A stretch of 40,316 nucleotides of DNA. Origin: Euryarchaeota archaeon UBA173 (GTDB lineage: Archaea > Thermoplasmatota > Poseidoniia > Poseidoniales > Thalassarchaeaceae). Shown here piece after piece: positions 23,642 through 33,065 of the stretch (its first letter is position 1; each line of letters starts with the position of its first letter). The DNA lies in the NCBI GenBank assembly GCA_002498925.1, contig DAJH01000004.1, forward strand, positions 1-40,316, written 5' to 3'. Made by a program: the position numbers and the translations under genes. The notes beneath the pieces were generated by a model, which had not been told where the DNA came from, made no database searches, and saw only the letters and a list, made by a program, of their open reading frames with translations.

Positions 23642-23940
23642 TTGACCCAAGCTGGATAGCAGGGCTCGGAGTGATACTCTTCGGAATCGGCCTAATCGGT
23701 GCGTTCTCTAGAAAGAATGCCATAGTGGTTCTAATGTGCATCGAGGTCATGCTCAATGCCGCTAACCTCAACTTCGTTGCCGGAGCCATGTACTGGGGTG
23801 GATCCGACGGTTGGGTATTCACGGCAATAGCCATTGCAATAGCAGCGGCAGAGGTGGCAATCGGACTGGCGATATTCCTCTCACTATACAGCACACAAGA
23901 GACGATCTCTCTAGATGAGGCGAACATCCTGAAAAACTGA
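23638..23940 (+). CDS. nuoK: Complex I subunit NuoK (ND4L)
   Basis: 100-residue, three-helix membrane subunit. The two proton-channel glutamates are present at E36 (CIEVMLNAANLN) and E72 (AAAEVAIGLA), the same positions as in E. coli NuoK. Length is exactly typical. The ATG overlaps the nuoJ2 stop. Confidence 0.95.
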   Translation: MIDPSWIAGLGVILFGIGLIGAFSRKNAIVVLMCIEVMLNAANLNFVAGAMYWGGSDGWVFTAIAIAIAAAEVAIGLAIFLSLYSTQETISLDEANILKN

Positions 23941-23949
23941 GGTGCTAAA

Positions 23950-26244
23950 ATGGGCGAAAATAAGAGCGAGTTAGGACTTCTTGTCTACATCATCCCGTTC
24001 CTAGCGATAGTCCCAGTGATGCACTCCCAGGGCTGGGACTCATCCGAATCAGCGATACTGATTGTAGCGGTCCCCTTCGTAACATTCCCGGTGATTCTCG
24101 TTGCCGGTCAGATATACAACGGTCACGAGACTTGGAAGGACAAGCTCAAGGAGGGTGGAATCCTAGCTCTTGGGGCTCTTGGAACATCCCTGATGGCTGC
24201 CATTTGGCTGGTTTACGACTACTTCGACTCACTCCCTGACTTCGCGGATCAGAACAGTATTGCGCACTGGTTGGAATGGGTATCCTTCGACCTCCTGCAG
24301 TCCGACTACACCCTGACCTCATCCAAAAATATCCTCGGAGTGGGCGTTTGGGTAGACTCACTTACACTAATGCTACTCTTCGTTGCGACGTTCCTCTGCT
24401 TCCTGATTTGCTGGTTCAGCCTTGGGTACATGAACACGGACCCGATCAATGATGACAGAAATCATAGGTTCTACGGAGAATTCGTACTATTCGCCCTAGG
24501 CATGTTTGGCATGGTGCTGGCCGACAACTTCCTCTGGCTATTCATATTCTGGGAGATAATGGGCCTATGTTCGTACCTCCTAATCGGATTCTACTACTGG
24601 AAGGAAAGCGCAGCATACGCGGCCAAGAAAGCATTCCTGACCACCAGAGTCGGCGACGTTTTCCTTATGGTCGGATTATTCATTCTGTACGATATCTACG
24701 GGTCTCTCGAGTTTTCAGTAATCTTCCATGACCCATCCTTGCAGGGCACAGTCGACTCCGCACAACTTTTCTGGGCACTACTGATGATGTTCATTGGAGC
24801 CGTGGGCAAGTCTGCACAGTTCCCCCTGCATGTTTGGCTACCTGACGCTATGGAGGGCCCAACTCCCGTCTCTGCACTTATCCACGCGGCTACGATGGTC
24901 AATGCGGGACTCTATCTGGTAGCTAGAATGGTCCCATTCGTTGACGTGGGCCACCATGGTGTACCGGGCCTAGAAGACCTAGGGCTAATCGTTGCATACG
25001 TCGGAGGGATAACCGCATTCATGGCGGCTGCAATCGCATTTGTTCAGAATGACATCAAGAAAGTCCTCGCGTACTCGACTATGAGTCAACTCGCATACAT
25101 TTTCACTGGACTCGGCTCCGCACTTTGGTTCTATAATCACGACGAGCACCATGCAGCTGTAGTCGTCTTCGGCGCTTCCATGTTCCACCTATTCAATCAC
25201 GCGATGGCAAAGGGTATGCTATTCATGGCCAGCGGATCTGTTATCCACGAGGTACACCATGCGCATGATCACCTTCATCATGATGCCGGACACCATGACT
25301 TCGATCCCCAGGATATGCGAAACATGGGCGGATTGGCTTCCAAGATGCCAGTCACAGCAACCGCGATGATGGTCGGATCCATGTCCATAATAGGAATCCC
25401 ATTAATTGGTGGATTCTGGTCCAAGGAGGGCATAATAGCGGAGACATGGCTAGCTGCCTTGGATCACGAGCCACTGATGATTGGTCCAGCCATATTGGTT
25501 CTCCTCACCGCAGGTATGACCGGATTCTACATGTCAAGGATGTGGTTCATGACGTTCGCTGGTGAGCCAAAGAGCGAGGTTATCGACCACGTCCACGAGG
25601 AAACCCCCTGGATCAAGCAGCCGTTGATCCTACTAACAGCAATATCCGCAGTTGGCGGAATGGCATTCGCCCTTCTCGGGGCTACAGACTACCTTTCTTC
25701 GTCTTACGGAGGATCCGGACACCTGAGACTTCACGAATCAACACTACTAGACTCGATTATTTACAAACTCGAGTACGCGTTCCTCCCTGAAAACCAAGAT
25801 CTAAGGATCGTTGGCTGGACCACTATTTTCCTATCTTTCATCGTGGGCCCGATTTTCGCAGCCAGAGTCCATGGCGGACAACTTGCCAAGGGCGAGTCTG
25901 CGACCCGCGCAGTATCATGGCTAGTCAGCCTCTCTGGCAAATTTGGCAGACAAGACGTCACCTCACTATCTGAATCAGACTTGGCTGAGGCCCTGGAGAA
26001 CAGACTATACTTCGATGAGTTATACGAGGGCGTGCTCGCAAAGACCGTCATACCATTCTCAGCATTCTCAGCATGGTTCGATCGGACCGTGATAGACGGC
26101 GTGATCAAACAGATAGAATCAAACTCTGTATCCGGATCTTTGCAAGTCAGGTCCCTTACAACCGGAAGTGCCCGAGACTACATCTTGATGACCGCAGTTG
26201 GGATGCTTTCCATAATTGTTCTAGTATGGGGGATCAGCTCATGA
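23950..26244 (+). CDS. nuoL: Complex I subunit NuoL (ND5) with a histidine-rich loop
   Basis: Distal antiporter-like proton-pumping subunit. Conserved features are the FWEIMGLCSYLLIGF segment with its key glutamate E202, the channel block GKSAQFPLHVWLPDAMEGPTP (286-306) with K287, and NDIKKVLAYSTMSQ (367-380). The protein is 764 residues, longer than the usual 610-660. An unusual loop at 433-449 contains nine histidines in 17 residues just before the conserved MRNMGG. The C-terminal region (about 560-764) carries the extra soluble segment and the final helix of the lateral arm. The ribosome binding site is GAGGTG. Confidence 0.95.
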   Translation: MGENKSELGLLVYIIPFLAIVPVMHSQGWDSSESAILIVAVPFVTFPVILVAGQIYNGHETWKDKLKEGGILALGALGTSLMAAIWLVYDYFDSLPDFADQNSIAHWLEWVSFDLLQSDYTLTSSKNILGVGVWVDSLTLMLLFVATFLCFLICWFSLGYMNTDPINDDRNHRFYGEFVLFALGMFGMVLADNFLWLFIFWEIMGLCSYLLIGFYYWKESAAYAAKKAFLTTRVGDVFLMVGLFILYDIYGSLEFSVIFHDPSLQGTVDSAQLFWALLMMFIGAVGKSAQFPLHVWLPDAMEGPTPVSALIHAATMVNAGLYLVARMVPFVDVGHHGVPGLEDLGLIVAYVGGITAFMAAAIAFVQNDIKKVLAYSTMSQLAYIFTGLGSALWFYNHDEHHAAVVVFGASMFHLFNHAMAKGMLFMASGSVIHEVHHAHDHLHHDAGHHDFDPQDMRNMGGLASKMPVTATAMMVGSMSIIGIPLIGGFWSKEGIIAETWLAALDHEPLMIGPAILVLLTAGMTGFYMSRMWFMTFAGEPKSEVIDHVHEETPWIKQPLILLTAISAVGGMAFALLGATDYLSSSYGGSGHLRLHESTLLDSIIYKLEYAFLPENQDLRIVGWTTIFLSFIVGPIFAARVHGGQLAKGESATRAVSWLVSLSGKFGRQDVTSLSESDLAEALENRLYFDELYEGVLAKTVIPFSAFSAWFDRTVIDGVIKQIESNSVSGSLQVRSLTTGSARDYILMTAVGMLSIIVLVWGISS

Positions 26245-27833
26245 TGAACGACCCACTTTCTGTGATTACACTGGCTCCTATAGCAGTGGGCATGGCCTTG
26301 CTCATTCTGCCCAAGTTAACCGATTCAGCAGAAGGACTGGCACGTGCCTCTAGAGCCATAAGCATGGGAGTATCCCTAGCAATGCTAGCCATCACCACAA
26401 TGGTATTCCTAGGGGAGATAGGTAATATCGACTGGTCTGACTACGGCTCTGGATACTCATTGACAAACGACTCCTTCCTGCTGATACCTTCGATAGGGGT
26501 CTCGTGGACAGTGGGAATTGACGCTTTGTCATTCCCAATGGTCTGGCTAACGACACTCCTGATTCCAATATCCATGCTAGTGGAGTGGGACGCAAAGAGG
26601 GGGCACCTATTCCACCCCCTCATCCTAATCATGGAAGGGGCGCTAATAGGCGTCTTTGTCTCATTGGACATGTTCGTCTTCTATGTCTTCTGGGAACTAA
26701 CCCTGGTCCCCATGTTCTTCCTGATCATGGTGTGGGGGGGAGAGGACAGAAGATACGCTTCTCTGAAGTTCTTCATCTACACATTCACTGCAAGCGTCAT
26801 AATGCTGATCGGAATTCTTGTGATGTACCTGTATACCCCAGATGTAGCCAGTTCAGGAACGATAACTGGCCATACCTTCGACCTCGGGGTCATGGTATCT
26901 TCGGCCTCAGGAATTCCTAGCGAGGGCCTTAGGCATCTTGTCTGGATAATGCTCCTGATAGGGTTCGCTACGAAGATGCCAAGCGTCCCTGTACACACAT
27001 GGCTCCCGGATGCGCACGTTCAGGCCCCCACCGCTGGATCGATGCTTCTTGCAGGTGTCATGCTGAAGATGGGTGCCTACGGCTTCTTGAGAATTGCCGT
27101 TACGGCCCTCCCGGAGTCTACAATCGCATTCATCCCTCTCCTCCTATTCCTGGGGATGGTCAGCCTCGTCTACGGCGCTTGGGTATGCATGGGCCAGACA
27201 AACCTGAAGAGAATGGTCGCCTATTCATCAGTCTCGCACATGGGCCTGATTTTCCTAGGGATAGCCACAATGCAGCCTCTCGGAATCGCAGGGGCATTAT
27301 TCATGATGTTCGCCCATGGGATAATCAGCCCTCTATTGTTCGCTGTAGCTGGGGCATTCAAACACCACTATCACACACTCGAAATTGGATCTATGAGAGG
27401 CATAGCTCACCACAGTCCATGGCTCGCAGGACACATGATGCTCGGATGGATGGCTAGCCTAGGCTTACCACTATTGGCGGGATTCGTAGCAGAGGTCACA
27501 ATCCTGATCGCTTTCTGGATGACATTCGGATGGCTAGTATTGTTGCCTGCCTTGACCCTCATCATCACTGCTGTTTACTACCTTACATCGATGCAGAAAA
27601 CCATATTCGAATCCGACGATCCTCATCATGGCATACTTCCTGAGTCTCTCCACGGGGAAGATCCCTCCGACATCACATGGCATGAGAATGCAGGCATGCT
27701 GATCCTCGGGGCCTTCACTGTCCTGTTCGGAATCCTACCATTCATCTTCTGGGACATGATGTCTGACTGGAGCTCAGGATTCATGCTCGAATTCCTAACT
27801 CAAGCAATGGAGTCAGAGGGGGTGAAGCCATGA
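26241..27833 (+). CDS. nuoM: Complex I subunit NuoM (ND4)
   Basis: Antiporter-like proton-pumping subunit of 530 residues. Diagnostic blocks are FYVFWELTLVPMFFL (channel glutamate), FATKMPSVPVHTWLPDAHVQAPTAGSMLLAGVMLKMGAYG (channel lysine, split here by family-typical residues) and NLKRMVAYSSVSHMG. The ATG at 26241 overlaps the nuoL stop as ATGA and follows GGGG. The reading frame is open further upstream, but those codons lie inside nuoL and encode a basic sequence without helices. Confidence 0.95.
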   Translation: MMNDPLSVITLAPIAVGMALLILPKLTDSAEGLARASRAISMGVSLAMLAITTMVFLGEIGNIDWSDYGSGYSLTNDSFLLIPSIGVSWTVGIDALSFPMVWLTTLLIPISMLVEWDAKRGHLFHPLILIMEGALIGVFVSLDMFVFYVFWELTLVPMFFLIMVWGGEDRRYASLKFFIYTFTASVIMLIGILVMYLYTPDVASSGTITGHTFDLGVMVSSASGIPSEGLRHLVWIMLLIGFATKMPSVPVHTWLPDAHVQAPTAGSMLLAGVMLKMGAYGFLRIAVTALPESTIAFIPLLLFLGMVSLVYGAWVCMGQTNLKRMVAYSSVSHMGLIFLGIATMQPLGIAGALFMMFAHGIISPLLFAVAGAFKHHYHTLEIGSMRGIAHHSPWLAGHMMLGWMASLGLPLLAGFVAEVTILIAFWMTFGWLVLLPALTLIITAVYYLTSMQKTIFESDDPHHGILPESLHGEDPSDITWHENAGMLILGAFTVLFGILPFIFWDMMSDWSSGFMLEFLTQAMESEGVKP

Positions 27834-29533
27834 CATCACTGGGTCAGCTTGACTTGGACTCTGAGACCGCATTCGCCCTATTGCCAGAATTAGTAATGCT
27901 AGCCGGGGTCTTAGCGATAATAGTCATCCCAAATCTTGGAGATGCAAAGTTCAGACTCCCACTGACCAGAATAAGAATCCCAATTCTTGTCGGAGGCTCC
28001 AGACTAGAATCAACCAACGATCCGAGATTGCCCAATAGAATCGCCACACTCACCTTTTCAGTGGCCTTCGCAGCTTCTCTACTGATGATAGACAGTAGCT
28101 CCGAGGAAGTTGGTGGACTATTGAGGTCTGATGCGTTTAGCCGGTTGTTCTCTGCCATATTCATCGGCGCGCTGTTGCTAGTTTCAGCAGCGACAACACA
28201 CAGAATACCAGCCAAGCAAAATGCTGCAGTGCCGAAGGAAGACGACTCGGAGAGTATCGCATCCAGGAAGATTTCAGTTCTGATGGACAACAGGAGGCAG
28301 GTCGATTTCCACATTCTGCTAATCATGGTCGGCCTTGGGATGAGCCTCATGGCAATGTCGACCAACCTTTTCATGCTCGTGGTATGCATCGAGCTGGCCT
28401 CACTCTCCACATACGTACTAGTTGCATTCCACAAAGAAGAGGAAGTGGGCGGTGAGGCAGGTGCGAAGTACTTCATCGTAGGATCGGCCGCATCAGCAGT
28501 CGGAATTTACGGTATGTCGCTCCTCTATCTATGGTCAGGTGACCTAGCTCTCGAATCCCTAGCAATCAAATGGGCAGAAATGCAAGGCATCGATCCCTTC
28601 GCTGCGTTCGGCATAGGACTGATGATGGTCGCATTCGGATTCAAGGTAAGCGCAGCCCCATTCCACCTCGCCGCACCCGATGCATATTCCGGAGCGTCCT
28701 CGCCAATTTCCGGCCTTCTGGCAACCGCGTCAAAGGCAATGGGATTCGTCGCGCTGTTCAGGGTACTGGTGATGATCACAGCACCGGACTACGGGGAGGA
28801 GGCCTCCTGGTTCCTGATGTTGGCGATAATTGCAGTCATAACGATGACATGGGGCAACCTAGCAGCACTAACTAGCGAGAACCCGAAGAGGATGCTAGCA
28901 TACTCAAGCGTAGCTCACGCAGGCTACATGCTCGCTGCCATCTCCGTGATAGGAAGCGGACTCGCCGGTGAAGAGGGAACTAGGATAATCCTAATCGCGA
29001 TAACATTCCATCTAGCGGTTCTAGTTCTTTTCAAGCTGGGCGCATTCCTAGTGCTAGCGCTTCTCGAGACAGATGGAAGGGGGCACCGAATGGAAGACCT
29101 TCACGGCCTGGGCAGAAAGGAACCACTGATTGCCGGCTCGATGTTCCTATTCATGCTCTCACTGGCAGGGGTTCCCCCCCTCTCTGGATTCCTGTCAAAG
29201 CTACTGATGGTGAACGGGATCGTCTCATCCTCAGCCGATACAGGAAACTCCTCGGCTGCGGATGTATATTCCTGGATGGATACAGTCGACCCCGTCTTCT
29301 GGCTAGCAGCAGCAATCGTGGTCAACAGCGCCCTATCCCTTTTCTACTACCTCAGACTGAGTCTGGTGATGTTCTTCGAGGAACCTGAGAAATCCCCCAG
29401 GCTAAAGTCCGCCTCATCTCTCAGAATGGCAATAATGGCCTGCTCAATACTAACAGTTCTGTGTGGCATAGGGCCAGTGAGCGAATGGCTAGTATCTCTA
29501 GTCAGCACTTCTATCGACTCACTGATGGGGTGA
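27830..29533 (+). CDS. nuoN: Complex I subunit NuoN (ND2)
   Basis: Third antiporter-like subunit of 567 residues (E. coli about 485). Characteristic parts are the helices around LFMLVVCIELASLSTYVLVAF with the channel glutamate, the AFGFKVSAAPFHLAAPDAYSGASSP block with the channel lysine, and NPKRMLAYSSVAHAGYML. The excess lies in a charged loop near residues 125-160 (PKEDDSESIASRKISVL). It is the last gene of the nuo operon. The ATG overlaps the nuoM stop. No nuoE, nuoF or nuoG follows. Confidence 0.95.
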   Translation: MTSLGQLDLDSETAFALLPELVMLAGVLAIIVIPNLGDAKFRLPLTRIRIPILVGGSRLESTNDPRLPNRIATLTFSVAFAASLLMIDSSSEEVGGLLRSDAFSRLFSAIFIGALLLVSAATTHRIPAKQNAAVPKEDDSESIASRKISVLMDNRRQVDFHILLIMVGLGMSLMAMSTNLFMLVVCIELASLSTYVLVAFHKEEEVGGEAGAKYFIVGSAASAVGIYGMSLLYLWSGDLALESLAIKWAEMQGIDPFAAFGIGLMMVAFGFKVSAAPFHLAAPDAYSGASSPISGLLATASKAMGFVALFRVLVMITAPDYGEEASWFLMLAIIAVITMTWGNLAALTSENPKRMLAYSSVAHAGYMLAAISVIGSGLAGEEGTRIILIAITFHLAVLVLFKLGAFLVLALLETDGRGHRMEDLHGLGRKEPLIAGSMFLFMLSLAGVPPLSGFLSKLLMVNGIVSSSADTGNSSAADVYSWMDTVDPVFWLAAAIVVNSALSLFYYLRLSLVMFFEEPEKSPRLKSASSLRMAIMACSILTVLCGIGPVSEWLVSLVSTSIDSLMG

Positions 29534-29578
29534 GCTTTCAGGCTCAACTTCACATAGGGGACTCTCGACGGAGACCCA

Positions 29579-30091
29579 GTGGCACGTAGAGAGGAGAAGG
29601 TCGACTTCGAGCGCTTAGCACAACTGGAGTCGGGAAGCGGAGACCGAATCAGAGTCCCTCTGCCAAACAGGAAGGTGAACGAAATGTTCGCCATTGCCGA
29701 CGAAATTCTAGGTGGTAGGAGAATAAGGGCTGTATGCGAAGACGGACTTAGTAGGATTTCCAGAATTCCCGGAAAGATGAGGAGACGACAATGGGTCAGA
29801 GAGGGCGATCTGATTGTAGTTCAGCCATGGGACTTCCAGGACGAGAAGGCCAACGTCTGCATGCGTTACACGAAGACCCAATCGCTATACCTATCGAGGA
29901 AGGGAGTTCTGCCCGATATAGTCGATCTGTTCGGCCTGTCTTCAGACGACCAAATGGCACAATCCGATGAAGAGCAAGGCGAAATTTTAGAGCCATCGGA
30001 AGAGGAATCTCCCGAGCCAGTCGCAGAAGAGAAGCAGGAAACAGTACAGGCAGCTTCACAGGATGACGATATCGACTCGTTCTTCGGGTGA
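29579..30091 (+). CDS. eif1A: Translation initiation factor aIF1A with a long acidic tail
   Basis: aIF1A binds the small-subunit A site and helps place the start codon. The OB-fold core (about 24-100) is standard: RVPLPN...EMFAIADEILGGRRIRAVC.DG..R..RIPGKMRRRQWVREGDLIVVQPWDFQDEKANV. Archaeal proteins usually stop soon after about 110 residues. This one adds some 50 residues (121-170) with 18 acidic residues and one lysine, ending DDDIDSFFG. Such a tail is a eukaryotic eIF1A trait. GTG start at 29579 with GGAG upstream; no ATG fits the family N-terminus. It begins 45 bases after nuoN, with a TATA-like CACATAG in the gap. Confidence 0.93.
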   Translation: MARREEKVDFERLAQLESGSGDRIRVPLPNRKVNEMFAIADEILGGRRIRAVCEDGLSRISRIPGKMRRRQWVREGDLIVVQPWDFQDEKANVCMRYTKTQSLYLSRKGVLPDIVDLFGLSSDDQMAQSDEEQGEILEPSEEESPEPVAEEKQETVQAASQDDDIDSFFG

Positions 30092-30095
30092 GATA

Positions 30096-30977
30096 ATGCC
30101 TAACGAGGAATCCTGGGAAGAGGAAGATCCCGATGCTCTGATGAGAGCACAGACAAAACATGACTGGATTTCAGAACCGCGATTCAAGAAAATCTTCAAT
30201 GAGATTGAGGACGGCCTTCAGGGAGTCCTCGGAAAAGGCCCATTTGAATGGGTCGACAGGAGGGTCTTCGATGCGGTCTTCGACCGCTCTACACTTCTAT
30301 CCCTTCACAAGCTAATGGAGAAAGGAGAGATTGACACAGTCAACTATCCGATAGCAAGAGGAAAGGAGGCCCACGTCTTCCACGCATCTTCGACCAACGG
30401 CCCGGTCGCAGTCAAGATTTTCCACACCACCAATGCTGTATTCAAGGGACTAGCGAAGTACATCGACGGAGACCCCAGATTCGAAGGGCTCTCGGGGAGG
30501 CATAGGCAATTGGTCAATATCTGGGTCAAGAAGGAATTCAGGAACCTACGGAGACTCCGGAAGCATGGAATCAGGGCGCCTATGCCAATTTCTTACCATA
30601 AAAATGTGTTAATTATGGAGCTAATAGGGGAAGATGAAGCGAGTCCAAGGTTACGCGATGTAATTATTGATGAGCCATACGAGGTGTTCCTCGATCTCCT
30701 GGAAATGACAGCAGTCTCGTGGCAGAAGGCAAACCTCGTTCATGCGGACTTGAGCGAGTACAACATCCTCTGGAATGAAGGCGAACCCTGGTTGATTGAC
30801 GTGGGTCAGGGAGTGACCCACCAGCACCCACATGCGGAGGAGTTCCTGGTAAGGGACGTAACAAGACTGGTGAAATGGATAAACAAACAAGGTTTCGAGG
30901 CTGATTTGGCCGAAAGTATGCTCAGGGTACTGGATGAACCCGTTCCAGAACTCCCCGAGCTTCCGGGCGGGGATTAA
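30096..30977 (+). CDS. rio1: RIO1-family protein kinase/ATPase
   Basis: RIO1 is an atypical kinase/ATPase needed for late 40S/30S maturation in eukaryotes and archaea. The 293-residue protein has the family loop ARGKEAHVF (87-95), ATP-binding lysine K107 (AVKIF), catalytic D218 with N223 (HADLSEYNIL) and metal-binding D235 (LIDVGQGV) followed by the RIO1-type THQHPHAEEFL, which separates it from RIO2. The start at ATG 30096 has GGGTGAGA upstream, five bases after the aIF1A stop, so the genes are probably co-transcribed. The N-terminus is acidic. Confidence 0.94.
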   Translation: MPNEESWEEEDPDALMRAQTKHDWISEPRFKKIFNEIEDGLQGVLGKGPFEWVDRRVFDAVFDRSTLLSLHKLMEKGEIDTVNYPIARGKEAHVFHASSTNGPVAVKIFHTTNAVFKGLAKYIDGDPRFEGLSGRHRQLVNIWVKKEFRNLRRLRKHGIRAPMPISYHKNVLIMELIGEDEASPRLRDVIIDEPYEVFLDLLEMTAVSWQKANLVHADLSEYNILWNEGEPWLIDVGQGVTHQHPHAEEFLVRDVTRLVKWINKQGFEADLAESMLRVLDEPVPELPELPGGD

Positions 30978-31003
30978 AACTAGGGGGCTGGTCGGCCGCA
31001 GCC

Positions 31004-31735
31004 GTGGAGACCATCGCACGCATACCCAAAGACCGAATTGCCGTGCTGATAGGCAAGGGCGGGTCAACTAGGAAGATGCTCGAGGAGGCTTGTGGGGGGG
31101 AATTGGAGATAGACTCCCAAACAGGGGAAGTCAAAGTCTCTTGGAAAGACCCGGAAACAGATCTAATTCTCAAGATGAAGACCCCAGATGTGATATTAGC
31201 CGTAGGAAGGGGACTAGCTCCTTCAAGAGCCATCCAACTTCTCGAAGACGAGGTTCATCTACACATGTTCGACATCAGGGAGTGGGTAGGTAGGCAGCCA
31301 AACCAAATCCGTAGGATGAGGAGCCGCCTAATCGGTAGAAACGGAATGATTCGTAGCAGGATAGAAGACTTGACTGGAACTGAAATCGCAATCTACGGAT
31401 CCACAGTCATCGTAATCGGAGATGACATGGGGCTGGAGATTGCAAAGCCAGCAATAGAGTCCATACTCAGAGGGTCCGAACATGGAAACGTTCTCCATGG
31501 CCTTGAGAAGGACAGGAAGAGGCAAAGGATGAGGTCGAGGAGCCTAGAGTCCTACGAAGAAAAGAGGGAAGAAGTCGGAGGTGCCTTCGAAACCTTGGTA
31601 CCGGGACTGTCGGCAGCCAGGAAGAGAAGGGAGAGAAGGCTCAAGGACTCCCAAGTACAACCCGAGGACGAACCATCTGTCCAAGAAATACTGGAACTCT
31701 CAGAAGACGAAGAAATCCTCTACGAAGAGGAATGA
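31004..31735 (+). CDS. KH-domain ribosome assembly protein (Dim2/Pno1/Krr1-like)
   Basis: Two KH RNA-binding domains with GxxG loops at GKGG (17-20) and GRNG (111-114). Between them lies the typical VILAVGRGLAPSRAIQLLEDE segment, and a following MFDIREWVG block is diagnostic of archaeal Dim2. In eukaryotes Dim2/Pno1 protects the 18S 3' end and works in the same late step as Rio1, which is the adjacent gene. Archaeal family members are near 180 residues; this one has 243 because of a charged, helix-prone tail (about 168-243) that is first basic and then acidic. The start is GTG at 31004. Confidence 0.9.
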   Translation: METIARIPKDRIAVLIGKGGSTRKMLEEACGGELEIDSQTGEVKVSWKDPETDLILKMKTPDVILAVGRGLAPSRAIQLLEDEVHLHMFDIREWVGRQPNQIRRMRSRLIGRNGMIRSRIEDLTGTEIAIYGSTVIVIGDDMGLEIAKPAIESILRGSEHGNVLHGLEKDRKRQRMRSRSLESYEEKREEVGGAFETLVPGLSAARKRRERRLKDSQVQPEDEPSVQEILELSEDEEILYEEE

Positions 31736-31778
31736 CGGTTTCCGCCATACCTAAGGGTAGGAGTCTTTTGGTGGCTCC

Positions 31779-33062
31779 ATGAGCGGCTCATGGGAAGAGT
31801 TGTACAATTATGAAAAGTGGTCCATTCAAGCATTGATTGGCATCTCCGCTCTCTTTTTCTCCGCCTTAGCCTTAGACTCCCTCAATGTCGAAAATCCACT
31901 GACTAACATGGTCATGGAATTCTACATCGACCCGGTTCTTGATGATGCAGGAAGCGACGCTGGATACAATGAAGTAAACACCATCACGTATGCGGTAGTC
32001 CTCGCTCTTTTCGTAGCTGCGTTGAGTGCATGGCTTAGGTTCCTAGAGATAGATGCGAGCGAGGCTACAATTCTTGCACTCTTGCCCTATGTGCTGTGGG
32101 CATCCTTGGGAGAGGTCGCCGAGGATGCAGAGATGTTCGACTCTACTCTGACGGCATTCTTCGTAAGTCCAGGAATACACTTCCAGACAGCCCTTTGGGT
32201 CGTCATTGCAGGAGCCTTCGGTTACTCGATATCACGCAGGGAAATGCATCCAGAACACAAAGATAACTCTGTGGAGGTGGTATCATCAATACTCATACTG
32301 GCCCAATTCGTCCTCTACGGCTCGTCCATTTCCAATAGCGAAGTTGTTGCAGGTGGGATAGACCTCTCTCCTTTCGCCGTCATAGGGATCTCAGCAATCT
32401 TCACACCATGGTTCTTCAGGGGTTCAACCATATATTTCTCTCACGTTCAGAGGGTCGTATATTTCGTTGGACTGGGAGGCTCTATGGTATTCTTCGGCGC
32501 ACTCTCCTCGTATGCAGCCAGCGTACCCGAAGACCAACTCATCCTCTGGCCCCTACTAGTTGTAATAGGGGTGCCAGTGATGATTTGCATGGCGATGTAC
32601 TCCAGGGGCTCAGAAGCAGCTTCCGCACTTTCTTCCCAAGGACTAGTGGCTGGGATCCTCCCTCCGGGGATGTCCGAAGATGACTATCAAATGCTCCCAG
32701 AATCTTCTCCGGAGAAGGAGATGCTTGAGAAACATAGGAAATCCGCTGCGATGGCTTATCCAGTAGTTTTCCTAGCTGTTTCAGGACAGGTCCTAGATGG
32801 CCTGGCTACATGGATAGGTATCGAATACTTCGGGTACCAAGAGAAGCACCTCGTATCTGCCGAAATCATCGAAATAGCAAACTCTGCTTTCGGCTTCACA
32901 TTGATCAAAGCCGCCCTTGGGGTTCTGATATGGTACTTCTTTGCTGTAGCCAACTTCGAACACAGGGAAAGGCACCTGAGACTACTAGTTGGATTGATGA
33001 TGCTCGTGGTTGGAATGGCGCCCGGCCTTCGAGACGTCGGCAGACTGGTGATTGGGGTCTGA
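31779..33062 (+). CDS. DUF63 family polytopic membrane protein
   Basis: 427 residues with about ten hydrophobic helices. DUF63 hallmarks are visible: YNEVNTITYAVVLAL near residues 63-78, the GQVLDGLATWIGIEYFGYQEKH block in the last third, and the C-terminal MAPGLRDVGRLVIGV. DUF63 is an archaeal membrane family with no established function. The acidic and histidine residues in membrane-embedded conserved blocks hint at an enzyme or metal site (inference). ATG 31779 follows GGTGG. It begins 43 bases after the KH gene. Confidence 0.88.
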   Translation: MSGSWEELYNYEKWSIQALIGISALFFSALALDSLNVENPLTNMVMEFYIDPVLDDAGSDAGYNEVNTITYAVVLALFVAALSAWLRFLEIDASEATILALLPYVLWASLGEVAEDAEMFDSTLTAFFVSPGIHFQTALWVVIAGAFGYSISRREMHPEHKDNSVEVVSSILILAQFVLYGSSISNSEVVAGGIDLSPFAVIGISAIFTPWFFRGSTIYFSHVQRVVYFVGLGGSMVFFGALSSYAASVPEDQLILWPLLVVIGVPVMICMAMYSRGSEAASALSSQGLVAGILPPGMSEDDYQMLPESSPEKEMLEKHRKSAAMAYPVVFLAVSGQVLDGLATWIGIEYFGYQEKHLVSAEIIEIANSAFGFTLIKAALGVLIWYFFAVANFEHRERHLRLLVGLMMLVVGMAPGLRDVGRLVIGV

Positions 33063-33065
33063 AGT

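Noticed and set aside
26073..26240. Upstream extension of nuoM
   Set aside because: These codons lie within nuoL in another frame and encode a basic sequence not found in NuoM; the ATG at 26241 fits both family and operon spacing.
29557..29577. Imperfect hairpin before aIF1A
   Set aside because: Only two 3-bp stems separated by an A-A mismatch; too weak to count with the other inverted repeats.
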